DNA of 64,000 nt from Faecalicoccus acidiformans (lineage in GTDB: Bacteria > Bacillota_I > Bacilli_A > Erysipelotrichales > Erysipelotrichaceae). The first letter of the stretch is position 1. Each line of letters starts with the position of its first letter. Positions 41,744 through 52,744 of this stretch are shown in pieces. The notes below the pieces were generated by a model. The model saw only the letters and a program-made list of their open reading frames with translations, made no database searches and was not told the origin of the DNA. A program made the translations under genes and the position numbers. The stretch spans positions 1 to 64,000 of the forward strand of contig NZ_JACHHD010000005.1 in NCBI RefSeq assembly GCF_014202635.1, read 5' to 3'.

Positions 41744-42907
41744 ATGGTTGATTATTTAGTACGTCGATGGATCCCAAATTATGAAAACACAAAAGATTCT
41801 GCGGTGCGCAGTGCGGTTGGCCGGCTGTGCGGAGTGATCGGGATCTTTGCGAATATCTTTTTATTTGGGATCAAGTATGCGATTGGAGTTATTGTGAACA
41901 GCGTTTCGATTCGAGCCGATGCGATCAACAATCTGTCGGATGCCTGCAGCAATATTATTTCCATCGTCTCTTTTCATGTATCGAATAAACCGGCAGATGA
42001 ACATCATCCTTTTGGGCATGAGAGAACAGAAACGATCGCATCCATGTTTGTCGGACTGATCGTAGGTTATATCGGAATCGAGATGGCACGAGAAAGTCTG
42101 GACAAGATCCTGCATCCTGCCGCTTTGGATTTCCGTTATGGGACATTGGTGATTTTGGCAATATCGATCCTCGTGAAATTTTGGATGTATTTTTATAATA
42201 AGCGATTAGCCAAGATTTATGATTCCAGTCTTTTAGAAGCTACGGCTCTGGATTCAATCAGTGACGTGATGGGGACAGGTGCCGTGTTGTTGTCGACGAT
42301 CTTGTCTCCGCTGATCGGCTTTAACCTGGATGGGTTTATGGGAATCATTGTTTCGGTGATCATTTTGTTCAATGCGTATAAATTGATTAAAGAGGTCATC
42401 AATTCTTTACTGGGAGAAGCTCCTGATTCGGGTATTGTCAACAAGCTCTTGCAGCGGGTTATGGAAAATTCCGAGGTCTTGGGTGTACACGATCTGATGA
42501 TTCACAATTATGGACCTAATCGGTTGTTTGCCAGCGCTCATGTTGAAGTGGATTCTTCGCACGATATCTTCTTGGTCCATGATCAAATTGATAATATCGA
42601 ACGCCAAATCAAAAATGAGATGGGGATCGAGTTAGTGCTCCATATGGATCCGGTGCGAGTGAATGATCCGGAAACGGAACATTATAAAAGACTGGTTGCT
42701 CAAGCAATCCAGTCCTTGCGTGTAAAATGGAGTTTTCATGATTTCCGAATCGTTACAGGGCCGACACATGTGAATTTGGTCTTTGATCTGGTGGTCCCTT
42801 TTTCGGATCCTTATACAGAAGAACAGATACATTCGATGCTCAGCGAACGAATCAAATCGGATAAACCTTTATATTTTGTGATTACGATCGATCATCCAAT
42901 GACTTAG
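41744..42907 (+). CDS. Cation diffusion facilitator family transporter
   Basis: 387 residues. Six membrane segments in the first 220 residues, with SVSIRADAINNLSDACSNII in segment II (metal-site Asp residues), the HHPFGHERTE loop and LEATALDSISDVMGT in segment V. The cytosolic C-terminal domain is longer than usual (about 230-387) and carries VHDLMIHNYGPNRLFASAHVE. CDF proteins export Zn, Mn, Fe or Co by proton exchange. The N-DxxxD pattern in place of HxxxD argues against a strict zinc transporter, so Mn or Fe is possible. Overlaps the convergent DeoR gene by 4 nt. Confidence 0.9.
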   Translation: MVDYLVRRWIPNYENTKDSAVRSAVGRLCGVIGIFANIFLFGIKYAIGVIVNSVSIRADAINNLSDACSNIISIVSFHVSNKPADEHHPFGHERTETIASMFVGLIVGYIGIEMARESLDKILHPAALDFRYGTLVILAISILVKFWMYFYNKRLAKIYDSSLLEATALDSISDVMGTGAVLLSTILSPLIGFNLDGFMGIIVSVIILFNAYKLIKEVINSLLGEAPDSGIVNKLLQRVMENSEVLGVHDLMIHNYGPNRLFASAHVEVDSSHDIFLVHDQIDNIERQIKNEMGIELVLHMDPVRVNDPETEHYKRLVAQAIQSLRVKWSFHDFRIVTGPTHVNLVFDLVVPFSDPYTEEQIHSMLSERIKSDKPLYFVITIDHPMT

Positions 42908-43659
42908 ACTTGGATGATCTTTTTTATATCTCTGAGAGGTTTTAATTTTTCTTTTGGCACAGGGTTTGTGACCAGCACATCGAATTCCCGGAATTTACAA
43001 AAAGAAAAAGGGGCAGCATCTTCAAATTTGCTCGCATCTGTGACCATGATCATTTTGGAAGACTGATTCATGACGTGTCGTTTGAAACCTAATTCGTTGA
43101 TGTTGGTCGATGTAAACCCGTCACAGTTTTTAAATCCATCGGTGCCCATGATGGCGGTGTCGATATGCACGTGATCGACAACTTCGATCGCAAAATGACC
43201 ATATGCCCGTAAGCCTGCATTATAGATCATGCCGCCGGCAAAGAGAATATCAAAATGGTAAGCGGCACATTGTTGGGCTAGGGGCAGTGAATTGGTCACG
43301 ATAGTTAAACTTTTCTTCATCTGCAAGGCAGGAAGTCCTAACAAAACGGTGCTTCCGGAATCCAAAAAGACGACTTGACCATCTTTGATTTCATTAAAGG
43401 CTTGAATAGCTACTCGTTTTTTGGCTTCGGCATTTTCCTGGTTTCGAAAAAACAAGGGAGTTTCCTGCATAGGGTTGTGGATCCTGGCATACCCATGTTC
43501 ACGAATCAATAAAGAATGGGCTTCCATTTCGTTGAGGTCGCTTCGTAGTGTTTCTGGGGTGACTTCCAAACGTTTTGCCAGGTCGGTGATTCGAATGCGG
43601 CTTTCTTCTAACAGGATCTGACGGATCCGGGCTTGACGAAGATCTTTTTTCTTTGACAT
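42904..43659 (-). CDS. DeoR-family transcriptional regulator
   Basis: 251 residues. N-terminal winged HTH of the DeoR type (RQILLEESRIRITDLAKRLE, then VTPETLRSDLNEME) and a C-terminal sugar-phosphate sensor domain with the isomerase-like motifs FLDSGSTVLLGL, IVTNSLPLAQQ, FAGGMIYNAGLRAYG and MGTDGF...TSTNINE. Such repressors respond to phosphorylated sugars. No sugar operon is adjacent, so its target cannot be inferred here. AGGAGG is well placed 5-6 nt before the ATG. Confidence 0.9.
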   Translation of the reverse strand: MSKKKDLRQARIRQILLEESRIRITDLAKRLEVTPETLRSDLNEMEAHSLLIREHGYARIHNPMQETPLFFRNQENAEAKKRVAIQAFNEIKDGQVVFLDSGSTVLLGLPALQMKKSLTIVTNSLPLAQQCAAYHFDILFAGGMIYNAGLRAYGHFAIEVVDHVHIDTAIMGTDGFKNCDGFTSTNINELGFKRHVMNQSSKMIMVTDASKFEDAAPFSFCKFREFDVLVTNPVPKEKLKPLRDIKKIIQV

Positions 43660-43801
43660 GCAAACCTCCTATACGATAATAGTATATTAATTTTTTTAAA
43701 ACATAAACTATTTCATTTAAAAACTTTTTGAATGAAGAAAATTGTTTTTTGATTAAAAAAAAGATGATTCCAAAATTGTGATTTTTGATGATTTCGATAC
43801 A
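43660..43801. promoter_or_regulatory. AT-rich intergenic region with a plus-strand promoter
   Basis: The first 100 nt upstream of the DeoR gene are very AT-rich. TTGTGA-N16-TACAAT (about 43774-43801) on the plus strand points into the candidate sRNA at 43808-43923. No coding sequence seen. Confidence 0.5.
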
Positions 43802-43807
43802 ATAAAT

Positions 43808-43923
43808 CTGTCTGAAAAGACAAAACTAATCATATCTGTATCCTTCCTTAGATAAGTGATACGAAGATCCTTTATTGCCTTTTAGGCGAAAAGCCTCATG
43901 ATTTATTCATTGAGGCTTTTTTT
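43808..43923 (+). ncRNA. Candidate small RNA antisense to the 3' end of pgeF
   Basis: A plus-strand promoter precedes a run of hairpins: TGTCT/AGACA (near 43810), GTATC...GATAC (about 43839-43862), GCCTTTTAGGC, and a 10-bp terminator AAAAGCCTCA / TGAGGCTTTT (43889-43920) ending in T7. No protein is encoded and the neighbours point toward or away from it on the other strand, so a separate transcript is likely. Its last 20 nt are antisense to the pgeF stop region. I cannot assign a family. Confidence 0.5.
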
Positions 43924-44694
43924 GTCGATATAACCATAAATAAAGTGTTCTCCGCATTTTGGAAATTCTTTTAAACGATTGTTCATGCGATAACTGAATG
44001 TGTCTTGGATATCTTTTAAGGTATCGTATGAACTGGGATGAATGTTCTCTGAAGGAATACCTAAATCACGCAACATCTGGATGTTGAGCCCTTGATTATC
44101 AAACAAAGCTTTTTGCTCAGAAATCGGCTTCAGAAATGGCACTGTATTCATATCCATGGCTTGAATCTGAGTGATGACATCCTGTCCGATCTCCAGAGAG
44201 TCAAATTGTAATGAGGGGCCAAAAAAAACTTGTGTAGTTTGGGGGTGAAGCAGCTGTTTTTGGATCAGATGGGCAATCGTTTTATAGGTTATTTTTTGAA
44301 CGGTTCCTTTCCAGCCGGAATGGATCGTGCATACGCAAGGGGTGGTCGAATCAAAAACCAGGATCCCTAGGCAATCGGCCGTGAAAACTCCAATCAAGAT
44401 TTCGGGTTCCGTTGTATAAAGAGCATCTACATTCAGAATGCTTGTGTCTTTATCATAGGCTCCTTTTCCTATGTCTTTGCGGGTGACGCGATAAAACTGA
44501 TCGGTGTGTTTTTGCCATGCCAAAGCCCATCGGTTTAAAGGAATCGTTTCTTTTTCCAATTGATGACGATTTTCTAATACTCCCTGCGGATCGTTGCAGA
44601 CATGAAGGGCCATGTTGTTTTGGTCAGGTCTTGAGCGATCTTTCATTGTGACGCCGCCGCAGATCGTTTCTTGGCAAAAAGTAATTTTTTTCAT
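43903..44694 (-). CDS. pgeF: YfiH/PgeF-family multicopper-oxidase-like enzyme
   Basis: 263 residues of the Cu-oxidase_4/laccase-like fold: ALAWQKHTDQF, the metal-site motif VFTADCLGILVFD (Asp-Cys), CTIHSGWKGTV (His) and FFGPSLQFDSLEIG. Family members act as purine nucleoside phosphorylases/adenosine deaminases (human LACC1) and, in E. coli, as a peptidoglycan-editing factor. TTGCCT-N16-TGA-TATGAT lies 6 nt before the ATG with no Shine-Dalgarno: probably leaderless. The terminator hairpin at 43889-43920 encloses its stop codon. Confidence 0.88.
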   Translation of the reverse strand: MKKITFCQETICGGVTMKDRSRPDQNNMALHVCNDPQGVLENRHQLEKETIPLNRWALAWQKHTDQFYRVTRKDIGKGAYDKDTSILNVDALYTTEPEILIGVFTADCLGILVFDSTTPCVCTIHSGWKGTVQKITYKTIAHLIQKQLLHPQTTQVFFGPSLQFDSLEIGQDVITQIQAMDMNTVPFLKPISEQKALFDNQGLNIQMLRDLGIPSENIHPSSYDTLKDIQDTFSYRMNNRLKEFPKCGEHFIYGYIDKKSLNE

Positions 44695-44747
44695 AGATTC
44701 ATCATATCAAACCTGCAAAAAGAGGCAAGGGCAAGTTTTCTGAGTTT

Positions 44748-44774
44748 TTAGCACTATTTACTTGCGTTTGCTAA
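44748..44774 (+). promoter_or_regulatory. CIRCE operator 1
   Basis: TTAGCACTA-N9-GTTTGCTAA, 15 of 18 arm positions match the CIRCE consensus TTAGCACTC-N9-GAGTGCTAA. It covers the -35 region (TTGCGT 44763-44768). Confidence 0.75.
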
Positions 44775-44790
44775 AGAATGTGCTATACTG

Positions 44791-44817
44791 TTAGCAGACA
44801 AAGAACAAGAGTGCTAG
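44791..44817 (+). promoter_or_regulatory. CIRCE operator 2
   Basis: TTAGCAGAC-N9-GAGTGCTAG, right after the TGC-TATACT -10 (44781-44789), so it includes the transcription start. The consensus right arm is intact but for its last base. Confidence 0.85.
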
Positions 44818-44832
44818 AAAGGAGTCTTGGCC

Positions 44833-45859
44833 ATGGAATTAACACAACGACAGAAAATCATCTTTAAAACAATTGTGGATGAATTCACTCGCTGTGCTGA
44901 ACCGGTTGGGTCCAAGACGTTGATGCAGCTTTTGGATTTTCCTGTTTCGTCCGCAACGATTCGCAATGAAATGGTTACGTTAGAAAAAGCAGGACTTCTC
45001 GAAAAGACGCATACTTCCAGCGGTCGTGTTCCCAGTCAAAAAGGCTATCGGTATTATGTCGAACATTTGATGGAAACCAATTTGGATGTCCAGGTCAAGG
45101 ATGCTTTGCAGGAAGTGTTCGCTCAACGGCATTATTCACTGGATGAAGTCGTGGATAAAAGCTGTGAGATCTTGAGCCATATGACGAATTTGACCAGCAT
45201 CGTTTTAGGACCGGACAGCCGTTCCCAGAAATTGGCGCATGTACAACTGATTCCTATCAGTGAACGAAGCGCGGTCGGTATTATCGTGACCGATCAGGGG
45301 CATACCGAAAACAAGGTCTTTGATTTTGGCACGGAAGTTTCCGCGCAAGATATCAAAACGTGTATGGAACTGATGAATGATCAGCTCATTGGCACGCCGA
45401 TCAGCGAAGTGGTTGAAAAGATGAAAGAAATCGAGCCTCTGATGGCTGCCAAAGTTGTCCGTCACGAAGTTCTTTTTGAAGCCTTTGTCACAGCCTTTAT
45501 GCGATTTGCGACCGAGAAGGTCAAAGTTTCCGGCCGCAGCAATATGCTTTATCAGCCAGAATTCAGCGACTTAAATAAATTGAAGGAGCTGATGAAGGTG
45601 TTGGAAAGCTCGAGCCTGTTTCATCAGTGGACGGATCAGGAAGACAATGTGGCCATCCAGATTGATAATCGGAACGAACTGATTCAAATCGGGGACTGTT
45701 CGGTTTTGACTACAAAATTCCACTATACCAATGATGAAGAAGGCCAGTTGATGGTCGTAGGACCCAATCGTATGCAGTATTCCAAGGTCATTGCTTTAAT
45801 GGATTATATGTCCAGTGTGATCGAGGATGTCTTTACGAATAAAGGAGGCCAAAAGAAGA

Positions 45860-45867
<8 letters not shown>
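44833..45867 (+). CDS. hrcA: Heat-inducible transcription repressor HrcA
   Basis: About 344 residues from ATG 44833 (MELTQRQKIIFKTIVDEF; AAAGGAG 8 nt upstream). Winged HTH with VGSKTLMQLLDFPVSSATIRNEM and the LLEKTHTSSGRVPSQKGYRYYV wing, then the GAF-like dimer domain and the C-terminal YNDEEGQLMVVGPNRMQYSKV-type end. It binds CIRCE and represses chaperone genes, with folding assisted by GroE. It heads its own regulated operon. grpE starts inside its last codons. Confidence 0.95.
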
Positions 45868-48224
<2,357 letters not shown>

Positions 48225-48229
48225 GAGTC

Positions 48230-48258
48230 AAAGTTCTAGCAGACGCTAGAACTTTCGT
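48230..48258 (+). other. Hairpin between dnaK and dnaJ
   Basis: Perfect 11-bp stem AAAGTTCTAGC-AGAC-GCTAGAACTTT with little T run. It may set dnaK/dnaJ stoichiometry by partial termination or by protecting the processed 3' end. Confidence 0.55.
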
Positions 48259-48278
48259 TTGAGATAGGAGGGACGATC

Positions 48279-49394
48279 ATGGCTGAAAAAAGAGACTATT
48301 ATGATGTTTTGGGCGTTAGTAAAAGCGCCACCGAAGATGAAATCAAAAAAGCCTATCGTAAACTGGCCATGAAGTATCACCCCGATGTGAATCATGATCC
48401 GGGTGCTGAAGATAAGTTCAAAGAAATCAACGAGGCGTATGAAGTCTTGAGCGATCAGGAAAAACGCGCTCGTTATGATCAGTTTGGTCATGCCGGCGTG
48501 GACGGCTCCTTTGGTCAAGGCGGATTTCAGGGTGGATTTTCTGATTTTGGAGACCTCAACGATATTTTCGGGTCCTTTTTTGGCGGATCTGGTTTTGGGT
48601 TTGGAGGATCTTCTCGCCGCAGTTCCAATCAACCTCGCCAAGGGCAAGACCGATATATGCAGATGCGCATCAGCTTCATGGATGCCATTTTCGGCAAGAC
48701 AGAGACCATCTCTTTAGAAGTGGATGAACAATGTCCGCATTGTCACGGCAGCGGGGCGGAAACACCTGGCGATGTGCAGACGTGTCCGACTTGTCATGGC
48801 TCTGGGTATGTCATGACGCAGCAGCGAAGCATGTTTGGTGTCATCCAACAGCAGTCTGTCTGTCCTGATTGTCATGGAACGGGTAAGAAAGTATCTCGTG
48901 CATGTCATCAATGTCATGGAAAAGGCTATGAACATAAGCGGGTTAAGCTGGATATTAAAATTCCTGCAGGGATCTCGACCGGACAACAGATCCGAATTGC
49001 CGGAAAAGGGGAGCGAGGATCTAACGGAGGACCGAATGGCGATCTGTATATCGAGATCATCGTTCAAGCGCATTCTACTTTTAAACGGGAAGGCAATGAT
49101 ATTTATATCCAGATTCCGATCAGCGCTTTGGATGCGACCATTGGCACAAGTGTGCAGGTTCCGACGGTATACGGGGATGTAGAGTTAAAGATTCCGGAGG
49201 GCACGCAACCCAATACGAAGTTCCGTTTAAAAGGCAAAGGGGTTAAGACATCACGAGCGACAGGAGATGAATTTGTCGAAGTGCAGATCGAGATCCCGAG
49301 AAAATTGACAAGAAAAGAACGTGAACTCTATGAACAGCTTCGTCACGGACAAAAAGAAAGTCCGTTTGAGCGTTTTAAAAGATCATTTAAATAG
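48279..49394 (+). CDS. dnaJ: Chaperone DnaJ (Hsp40, type I)
   Basis: 371 residues. J domain with [18 protein letters not shown] (HPD), a Gly/Phe-rich region (about 75-120), four CxxCxGxG zinc repeats ([32 protein letters not shown]) and the substrate-binding beta domains. It delivers clients to DnaK and stimulates its ATPase. AGGAGG precedes the ATG. Last gene of the operon; terminator at 49396-49424. Confidence 0.97.
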   Translation: MAEKRDYYDVLGVSKSATEDEIKKAYRKLAMKYHPDVNHDPGAEDKFKEINEAYEVLSDQEKRARYDQFGHAGVDGSFGQGGFQGGFSDFGDLNDIFGSFFGGSGFGFGGSSRRSSNQPRQGQDRYMQMRISFMDAIFGKTETISLEVDEQCPHCHGSGAETPGDVQTCPTCHGSGYVMTQQRSMFGVIQQQSVCPDCHGTGKKVSRACHQCHGKGYEHKRVKLDIKIPAGISTGQQIRIAGKGERGSNGGPNGDLYIEIIVQAHSTFKREGNDIYIQIPISALDATIGTSVQVPTVYGDVELKIPEGTQPNTKFRLKGKGVKTSRATGDEFVEVQIEIPRKLTRKERELYEQLRHGQKESPFERFKRSFK

Positions 49395-49395
49395 T

Positions 49396-49424
49396 AAAAG
49401 TGAACCATCGAGTTCACTTTTTTT
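49396..49424. terminator. Terminator after dnaJ
   Basis: AAAAGTGAAC / GTTCACTTTT stem followed by a T run; the convergent regulator gene ends 6 nt further on. Confidence 0.85.
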
Positions 49425-49429
49425 GTGTT

Positions 49430-49840
49430 TCAGTCCAGAATTTTCAGTCCATGAGCATCTAATAACTCATTGGTTTTCATTAGATCGTAATGATGGTGGA
49501 TGGCATAGATCAAGATGGCATCTTCTTTGACTTTGGCATATAAAGATCCATTGTTGCTGAGGGCGAGAAGATTGTTAGTTTGGTGCAGGTCTAAACGCAT
49601 GGCAATTGCGATCTGCAATACTTTATCGCGTCCGGGATGTTTAGATCCATCAAAGATCTGGTACGCATAGTTTCTTTGAATGTTCGTTTTGGCAATGATT
49701 TCATTTTTTTTCAAATCATGTAGCTCCATCAACGACTGCAAGTAACCAGGAAAATCCAAATCAGGGATTTGTTGGAGGATCTCGGGAAGCGAAGCGGAGC
49801 CTTTCAGCAGCTCTAAAAGTTGTTGTGTAGGGATCATCAC
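49430..49840 (-). CDS. Small XRE-like helix-turn-helix protein paired with a kinase gene
   Basis: 136 residues. The middle matches an XRE-type HTH: LKKNEIIAKTNIQRNYAYQIFDGSKHPGRDKVLQIAIAM. The C-terminal YAKVKEDAILIYAIHHHYDLMKTNELL is a helical extension. It is divergent from a membrane kinase gene with only about 55 nt between starts; a regulator/kinase pairing of this kind is seen in other Firmicutes, but the partner role here is inference. AAAGGAG is placed about 9 nt before the ATG. Confidence 0.7.
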   Translation of the reverse strand: MMIPTQQLLELLKGSASLPEILQQIPDLDFPGYLQSLMELHDLKKNEIIAKTNIQRNYAYQIFDGSKHPGRDKVLQIAIAMRLDLHQTNNLLALSNNGSLYAKVKEDAILIYAIHHHYDLMKTNELLDAHGLKILD

Positions 49841-49895
49841 GGTAAACTCCTTTTAAAATATGGTAAAATACCTAAGAAAGATAGGCAAGATAAAA

Positions 49896-50894
49896 ATGAT
49901 ACCTCCTCTGTTTCAAACGATACGAGTATTAAAAGAAACTCCTTCTAAGAAGATTTCTTTAGTTTTGCGCAAGCGCGACCAAACCCTATGGATCCAAAGA
50001 GAATTGGAACATGGGGATTTTTTCGTGTTTGAAAGTTTGAAAAAGAGCCAGATCTCAGGGATCCCTGCAATTGAGCAAGTCACGATTCAAGAAGGCCGTC
50101 TGGTCGTGTTAGAAGAATATATCCAGGCTCCGACTTTAGATACTCTCTATCCTGTATCGGAACGGCAGGCGGCGGATATTCTTTGTCAGCTATGCGACAT
50201 TTTGGATGCTCTGCATCATTTGGATCCGCCGATCATTCATCGCGATATCAAACCGGAAAATATTTTTTATCGCGCCGGAAAAGTCATCTTGTTTGATTTT
50301 GATATTGCCCGACAGTATGACCCGCAAAAACATCGGGATACGACTTTGTTGGGAAGTGCGGGGTATGCTTCTCCGGAACAGTTCGGCTTTGATCAATCGG
50401 GACCGCAAAGTGATATTTATTCATGCGGCAAATTATTTTTGATGTTGTTGACGGGAAAAATTGAAGGCAAAGCGAATGGAAAGTATGCATCCGTCATTGA
50501 AAAGGCCATTCAATTGGATCCCCATCATCGATATGAAACGGCACGCCAGTTCAAAGCGGCCATCCAAGGAAAACAGTTTGTGATCCCGGGCTGGAACAAT
50601 GCGACAACCAAAGGAAAAGTGCTTTCCTGGGTGGGATACATTTTGAATCTTTTGATGGTCATTTCCATTGATACGTCTCATAATACATCGCTTCATTTTG
50701 ATTTTTTGTATTTAGTGGGGTGTTCTAGTGTCTTTGGGTGGTTAGAGCTTCTTTACTGCAATCGTCAAAGATTGCTTCGCTATTCATCAAAAGGCGTTCG
50801 GATCTTAGCTTTTTTGGGTATCTATTTTGCTCTTTTGATTGCCGGGATCACGATTTTGATGATCTTGGATTATGCTCTGAGCATACCATTTTGA
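49896..50894 (+). CDS. Membrane-anchored Ser/Thr protein kinase-like protein
   Basis: About 332 residues from ATG 49896 (MIPPLFQTIRVLKET); an ATG at 49860 abuts a TAAAAT and is less likely. Kinase domain about 15-235: the catalytic loop IIHRDIKPENIFY is intact, the metal loop reads LFDFDIAR (DFD for DFG), and the activation segment has LLGSAGYASPEQFG and QSDIYSCGKLFLMLLTG. The Gly-rich loop is not recognisable and the VAIK lysine position appears to be Arg (LWIQREL), so ATP binding may be altered. Two or three hydrophobic segments at the C-terminus (about 245-330) anchor it. A DUF4352 lipoprotein gene follows in the same direction. Confidence 0.8.
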   Translation: MIPPLFQTIRVLKETPSKKISLVLRKRDQTLWIQRELEHGDFFVFESLKKSQISGIPAIEQVTIQEGRLVVLEEYIQAPTLDTLYPVSERQAADILCQLCDILDALHHLDPPIIHRDIKPENIFYRAGKVILFDFDIARQYDPQKHRDTTLLGSAGYASPEQFGFDQSGPQSDIYSCGKLFLMLLTGKIEGKANGKYASVIEKAIQLDPHHRYETARQFKAAIQGKQFVIPGWNNATTKGKVLSWVGYILNLLMVISIDTSHNTSLHFDFLYLVGCSSVFGWLELLYCNRQRLLRYSSKGVRILAFLGIYFALLIAGITILMILDYALSIPF

Positions 50895-50954
50895 TCTTGA
50901 TTTTCTGTATACTCCAAAAGTGAAAACAGAGTTTTTATGAAGGAGGATCAGAAG

Positions 50955-51461
50955 ATGAAAAAAATACTGTCGGGTTTTCTTGTATTGACGTGCTTATTGG
51001 GGATGAGCGCATGCTCGTCAGATGAAGAACCATCCACAGAAGGCGGAGAAGTCAAACAGGAAGAACAAAAAAGCGAATACGCTCTAAATGAGACGGCTGA
51101 TATTGACGGAGTGAAGTATACTTTGACCGCGGTTGAAAGAAATAGTGGCTTTAGCTATAATACGCCAGAATCGGGAAAAGAATATGTGATCGTTACTGTG
51201 TCCATTGAAAATGGCTCAGAAGATAAAGTGGATTACAATCCCTATAATTTTAAGATGTTGAATTCCCAAGGACAGGAGATCGATAATGCGTTCGTTGTGG
51301 ATTTAGACAATCAGTTGGATTCGGGAGAATTGACGCCGGGCGGAAGCATTACCGGGCGGATGTGTTTTGAAGAACCAGCTGGAGATACCGGGTTAAAACT
51401 CAATTTTTATGACAATATCTTTAACGAGGAACCAAGCTGCTCTTTTGTATTAGGGGCATAA
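50955..51461 (+). CDS. DUF4352-type lipoprotein
   Basis: About 168 residues from ATG 50955 (AAGGAGG 8 nt upstream). A lipoprotein signal MKKILSGFLVLTCLLGMSAC with the lipobox Cys at residue 20 is followed by an acidic linker and an immunoglobulin-like DUF4352 domain: GVKYTLTAVERNSGF, GKEYVIVTVSIENGSEDKVDYNPYNFKM and the GELTPGGSITGRMCFEEP strand. Such proteins sit on the outer face of the membrane. It may be the sensor or target of the adjacent kinase, but that is inference from position only. Confidence 0.8.
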   Translation: MKKILSGFLVLTCLLGMSACSSDEEPSTEGGEVKQEEQKSEYALNETADIDGVKYTLTAVERNSGFSYNTPESGKEYVIVTVSIENGSEDKVDYNPYNFKMLNSQGQEIDNAFVVDLDNQLDSGELTPGGSITGRMCFEEPAGDTGLKLNFYDNIFNEEPSCSFVLGA

Positions 51462-51465
51462 AAAT

Positions 51466-51495
51466 AGAACGAGGGGTTCCTCGTTCTTTATTTTG
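51466..51495. terminator. Bidirectional terminator
   Basis: AGAACGAGG-GGTT-CCTCGTTCT with T-rich tails on both strands, between convergent genes. Confidence 0.85.
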
Positions 51496-51931
51496 ATTCT
51501 TGTTGTTTTTTGGCTTTGATCCGGTCGGAATCTAAGAAAAACATCGTAAAGGTTGCCCGCGAAAGCAAGGTGTTGCGATCGTTGAAGATAAAAACTTCAT
51601 AGACTCCGGTGGTTCTGCCGCGTGAGATCTCTTGCGCAATTCCAATCAGTTTGCCGCCTTTTCCAGGTTTGATATAATTGATCGTTCCGGTCAAGGTGAC
51701 GCTGTCGCGCCCCGTCGCAAAGCTGGCGGCACCGGCTACCGTGTCGGCTAATGAAAACAAGGCGCCGCCATGGACAAATCCATGAATATTTAAGATCTGT
51801 TCATCAATGATCATTTCAACTTTGGCATAGCCTTGCCGGACTTCCGTGACGCGCATATCGTTGCTTTGAAGAAACATGGAAGAGCTGTTGAGGCGTTCCA
51901 TGAGTTGTTCGTTGTTTTTTTCGATTTCCAT
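51488..51931 (-). CDS. PaaI-type hotdog thioesterase
   Basis: About 147 residues from ATG 51931 (AGAGGA about 8 nt upstream; longer frames lack a ribosome site). The hotdog-fold signature NIHGFVHGGALFSLADTVAG carries the HGG catalytic loop and the Asp, followed by SVTLTGTINYIKPGKGG and GRTTGVYEVFIFND. It hydrolyses acyl- or aryl-CoA thioesters, often as a housekeeping function; the substrate cannot be told. Confidence 0.88.
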   Translation of the reverse strand: MEIEKNNEQLMERLNSSSMFLQSNDMRVTEVRQGYAKVEMIIDEQILNIHGFVHGGALFSLADTVAGAASFATGRDSVTLTGTINYIKPGKGGKLIGIAQEISRGRTTGVYEVFIFNDRNTLLSRATFTMFFLDSDRIKAKKQQESK

Positions 51932-52011
51932 GTGCATTCCTCTTTCATCTACCCCATTGTAGCATATTCCTTTCTTCTGGTATAATACCTTGCGTGTAAG
52001 GAGGAATGGAT

Positions 52012-52533
52012 ATGGAAACAACAGGCATGATGGTTTGGGTGCTCAATGGGATTTTTATCTTATTGGGGGTCTATGTTGTATGGACGACGATTGCCCGTTT
52101 GTTGCGATATAAAAAGGAAGCTAAGCATTTTGAACAAGGACATTCGGATTTGGAAGTTTTGCGAATGGATAAAGGGCCTTCATCCGGTATGTTTGCCTTG
52201 GGGGTTCTGGTGCTCTATTTGACATTTATGGGCTTTTCCGATGGCTATGAAGCAGCTTATTTGCTGATCTATGTTTGTGTAGGCATATTATTCTTTGCTT
52301 TGGGAATTGATTATACGATGCGTTATCGGGTTTTGTTTGGAGCGGATTCTTTTTTCTTTGAGGGACAGTGCATTCGCTTTCGAATGATCAAAAAGATCAC
52401 GTATCAGGACGGACTGTTTAAAAAAGGAATGCTGCAGCTTTCCAAAGGAGAAGAGATCACATGCCCTTATAAGATTGCTAAAGCGATTGAAGATAAATTA
52501 GGGGTTTGGAAAAAACAGCGCAAACATAAATAA
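52012..52533 (+). CDS. Membrane protein of unknown function
   Basis: About 173 residues from ATG 52012 (AAGGAGG 9 nt upstream). Three hydrophobic segments (about 6-28, 65-80 and 85-103) are followed by a soluble tail with YTMRYRVLFGADSFFFEGQ and IRFRMIKKITYQDG, a PH-like beta arrangement as in some small bacterial membrane proteins. I do not recognise the family. It stands alone between a divergent thioesterase gene and an untranslated stretch. Confidence 0.7.
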   Translation: METTGMMVWVLNGIFILLGVYVVWTTIARLLRYKKEAKHFEQGHSDLEVLRMDKGPSSGMFALGVLVLYLTFMGFSDGYEAAYLLIYVCVGILFFALGIDYTMRYRVLFGADSFFFEGQCIRFRMIKKITYQDGLFKKGMLQLSKGEEITCPYKIAKAIEDKLGVWKKQRKHK

Positions 52534-52699
52534 TCATTTTCACAAACTCTCACATATTCTCTCCGTAACAATCTCAAACTTTTTTTGTAAACTAACATCG
52601 AGCCAAGGATAAAGGCTCACTTCATAATCAAATTCCCTTTCTTAAAAACTTTCCGGAAAAAGTGCCTGGCTCCTTAAAGGAATCAGGCACTTTTCCTTT
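52534..52699 (+). terminator. Intergenic region with terminator hairpin
   Basis: Contains GAGCC/GGCTC (about 52600-52618) and a strong 11-bp hairpin AAAAGTGCCTG / CAGGCACTTTT (52658-52694) with a T-rich tail. The next promoter (TATAAT 52714-52719) lies just after it. No gene seen. Confidence 0.7.
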
Positions 52700-52744
52700 A
52701 TTCGGGATATTGATATAATGAATTTAAACGAAAGAGAGGTTGCT

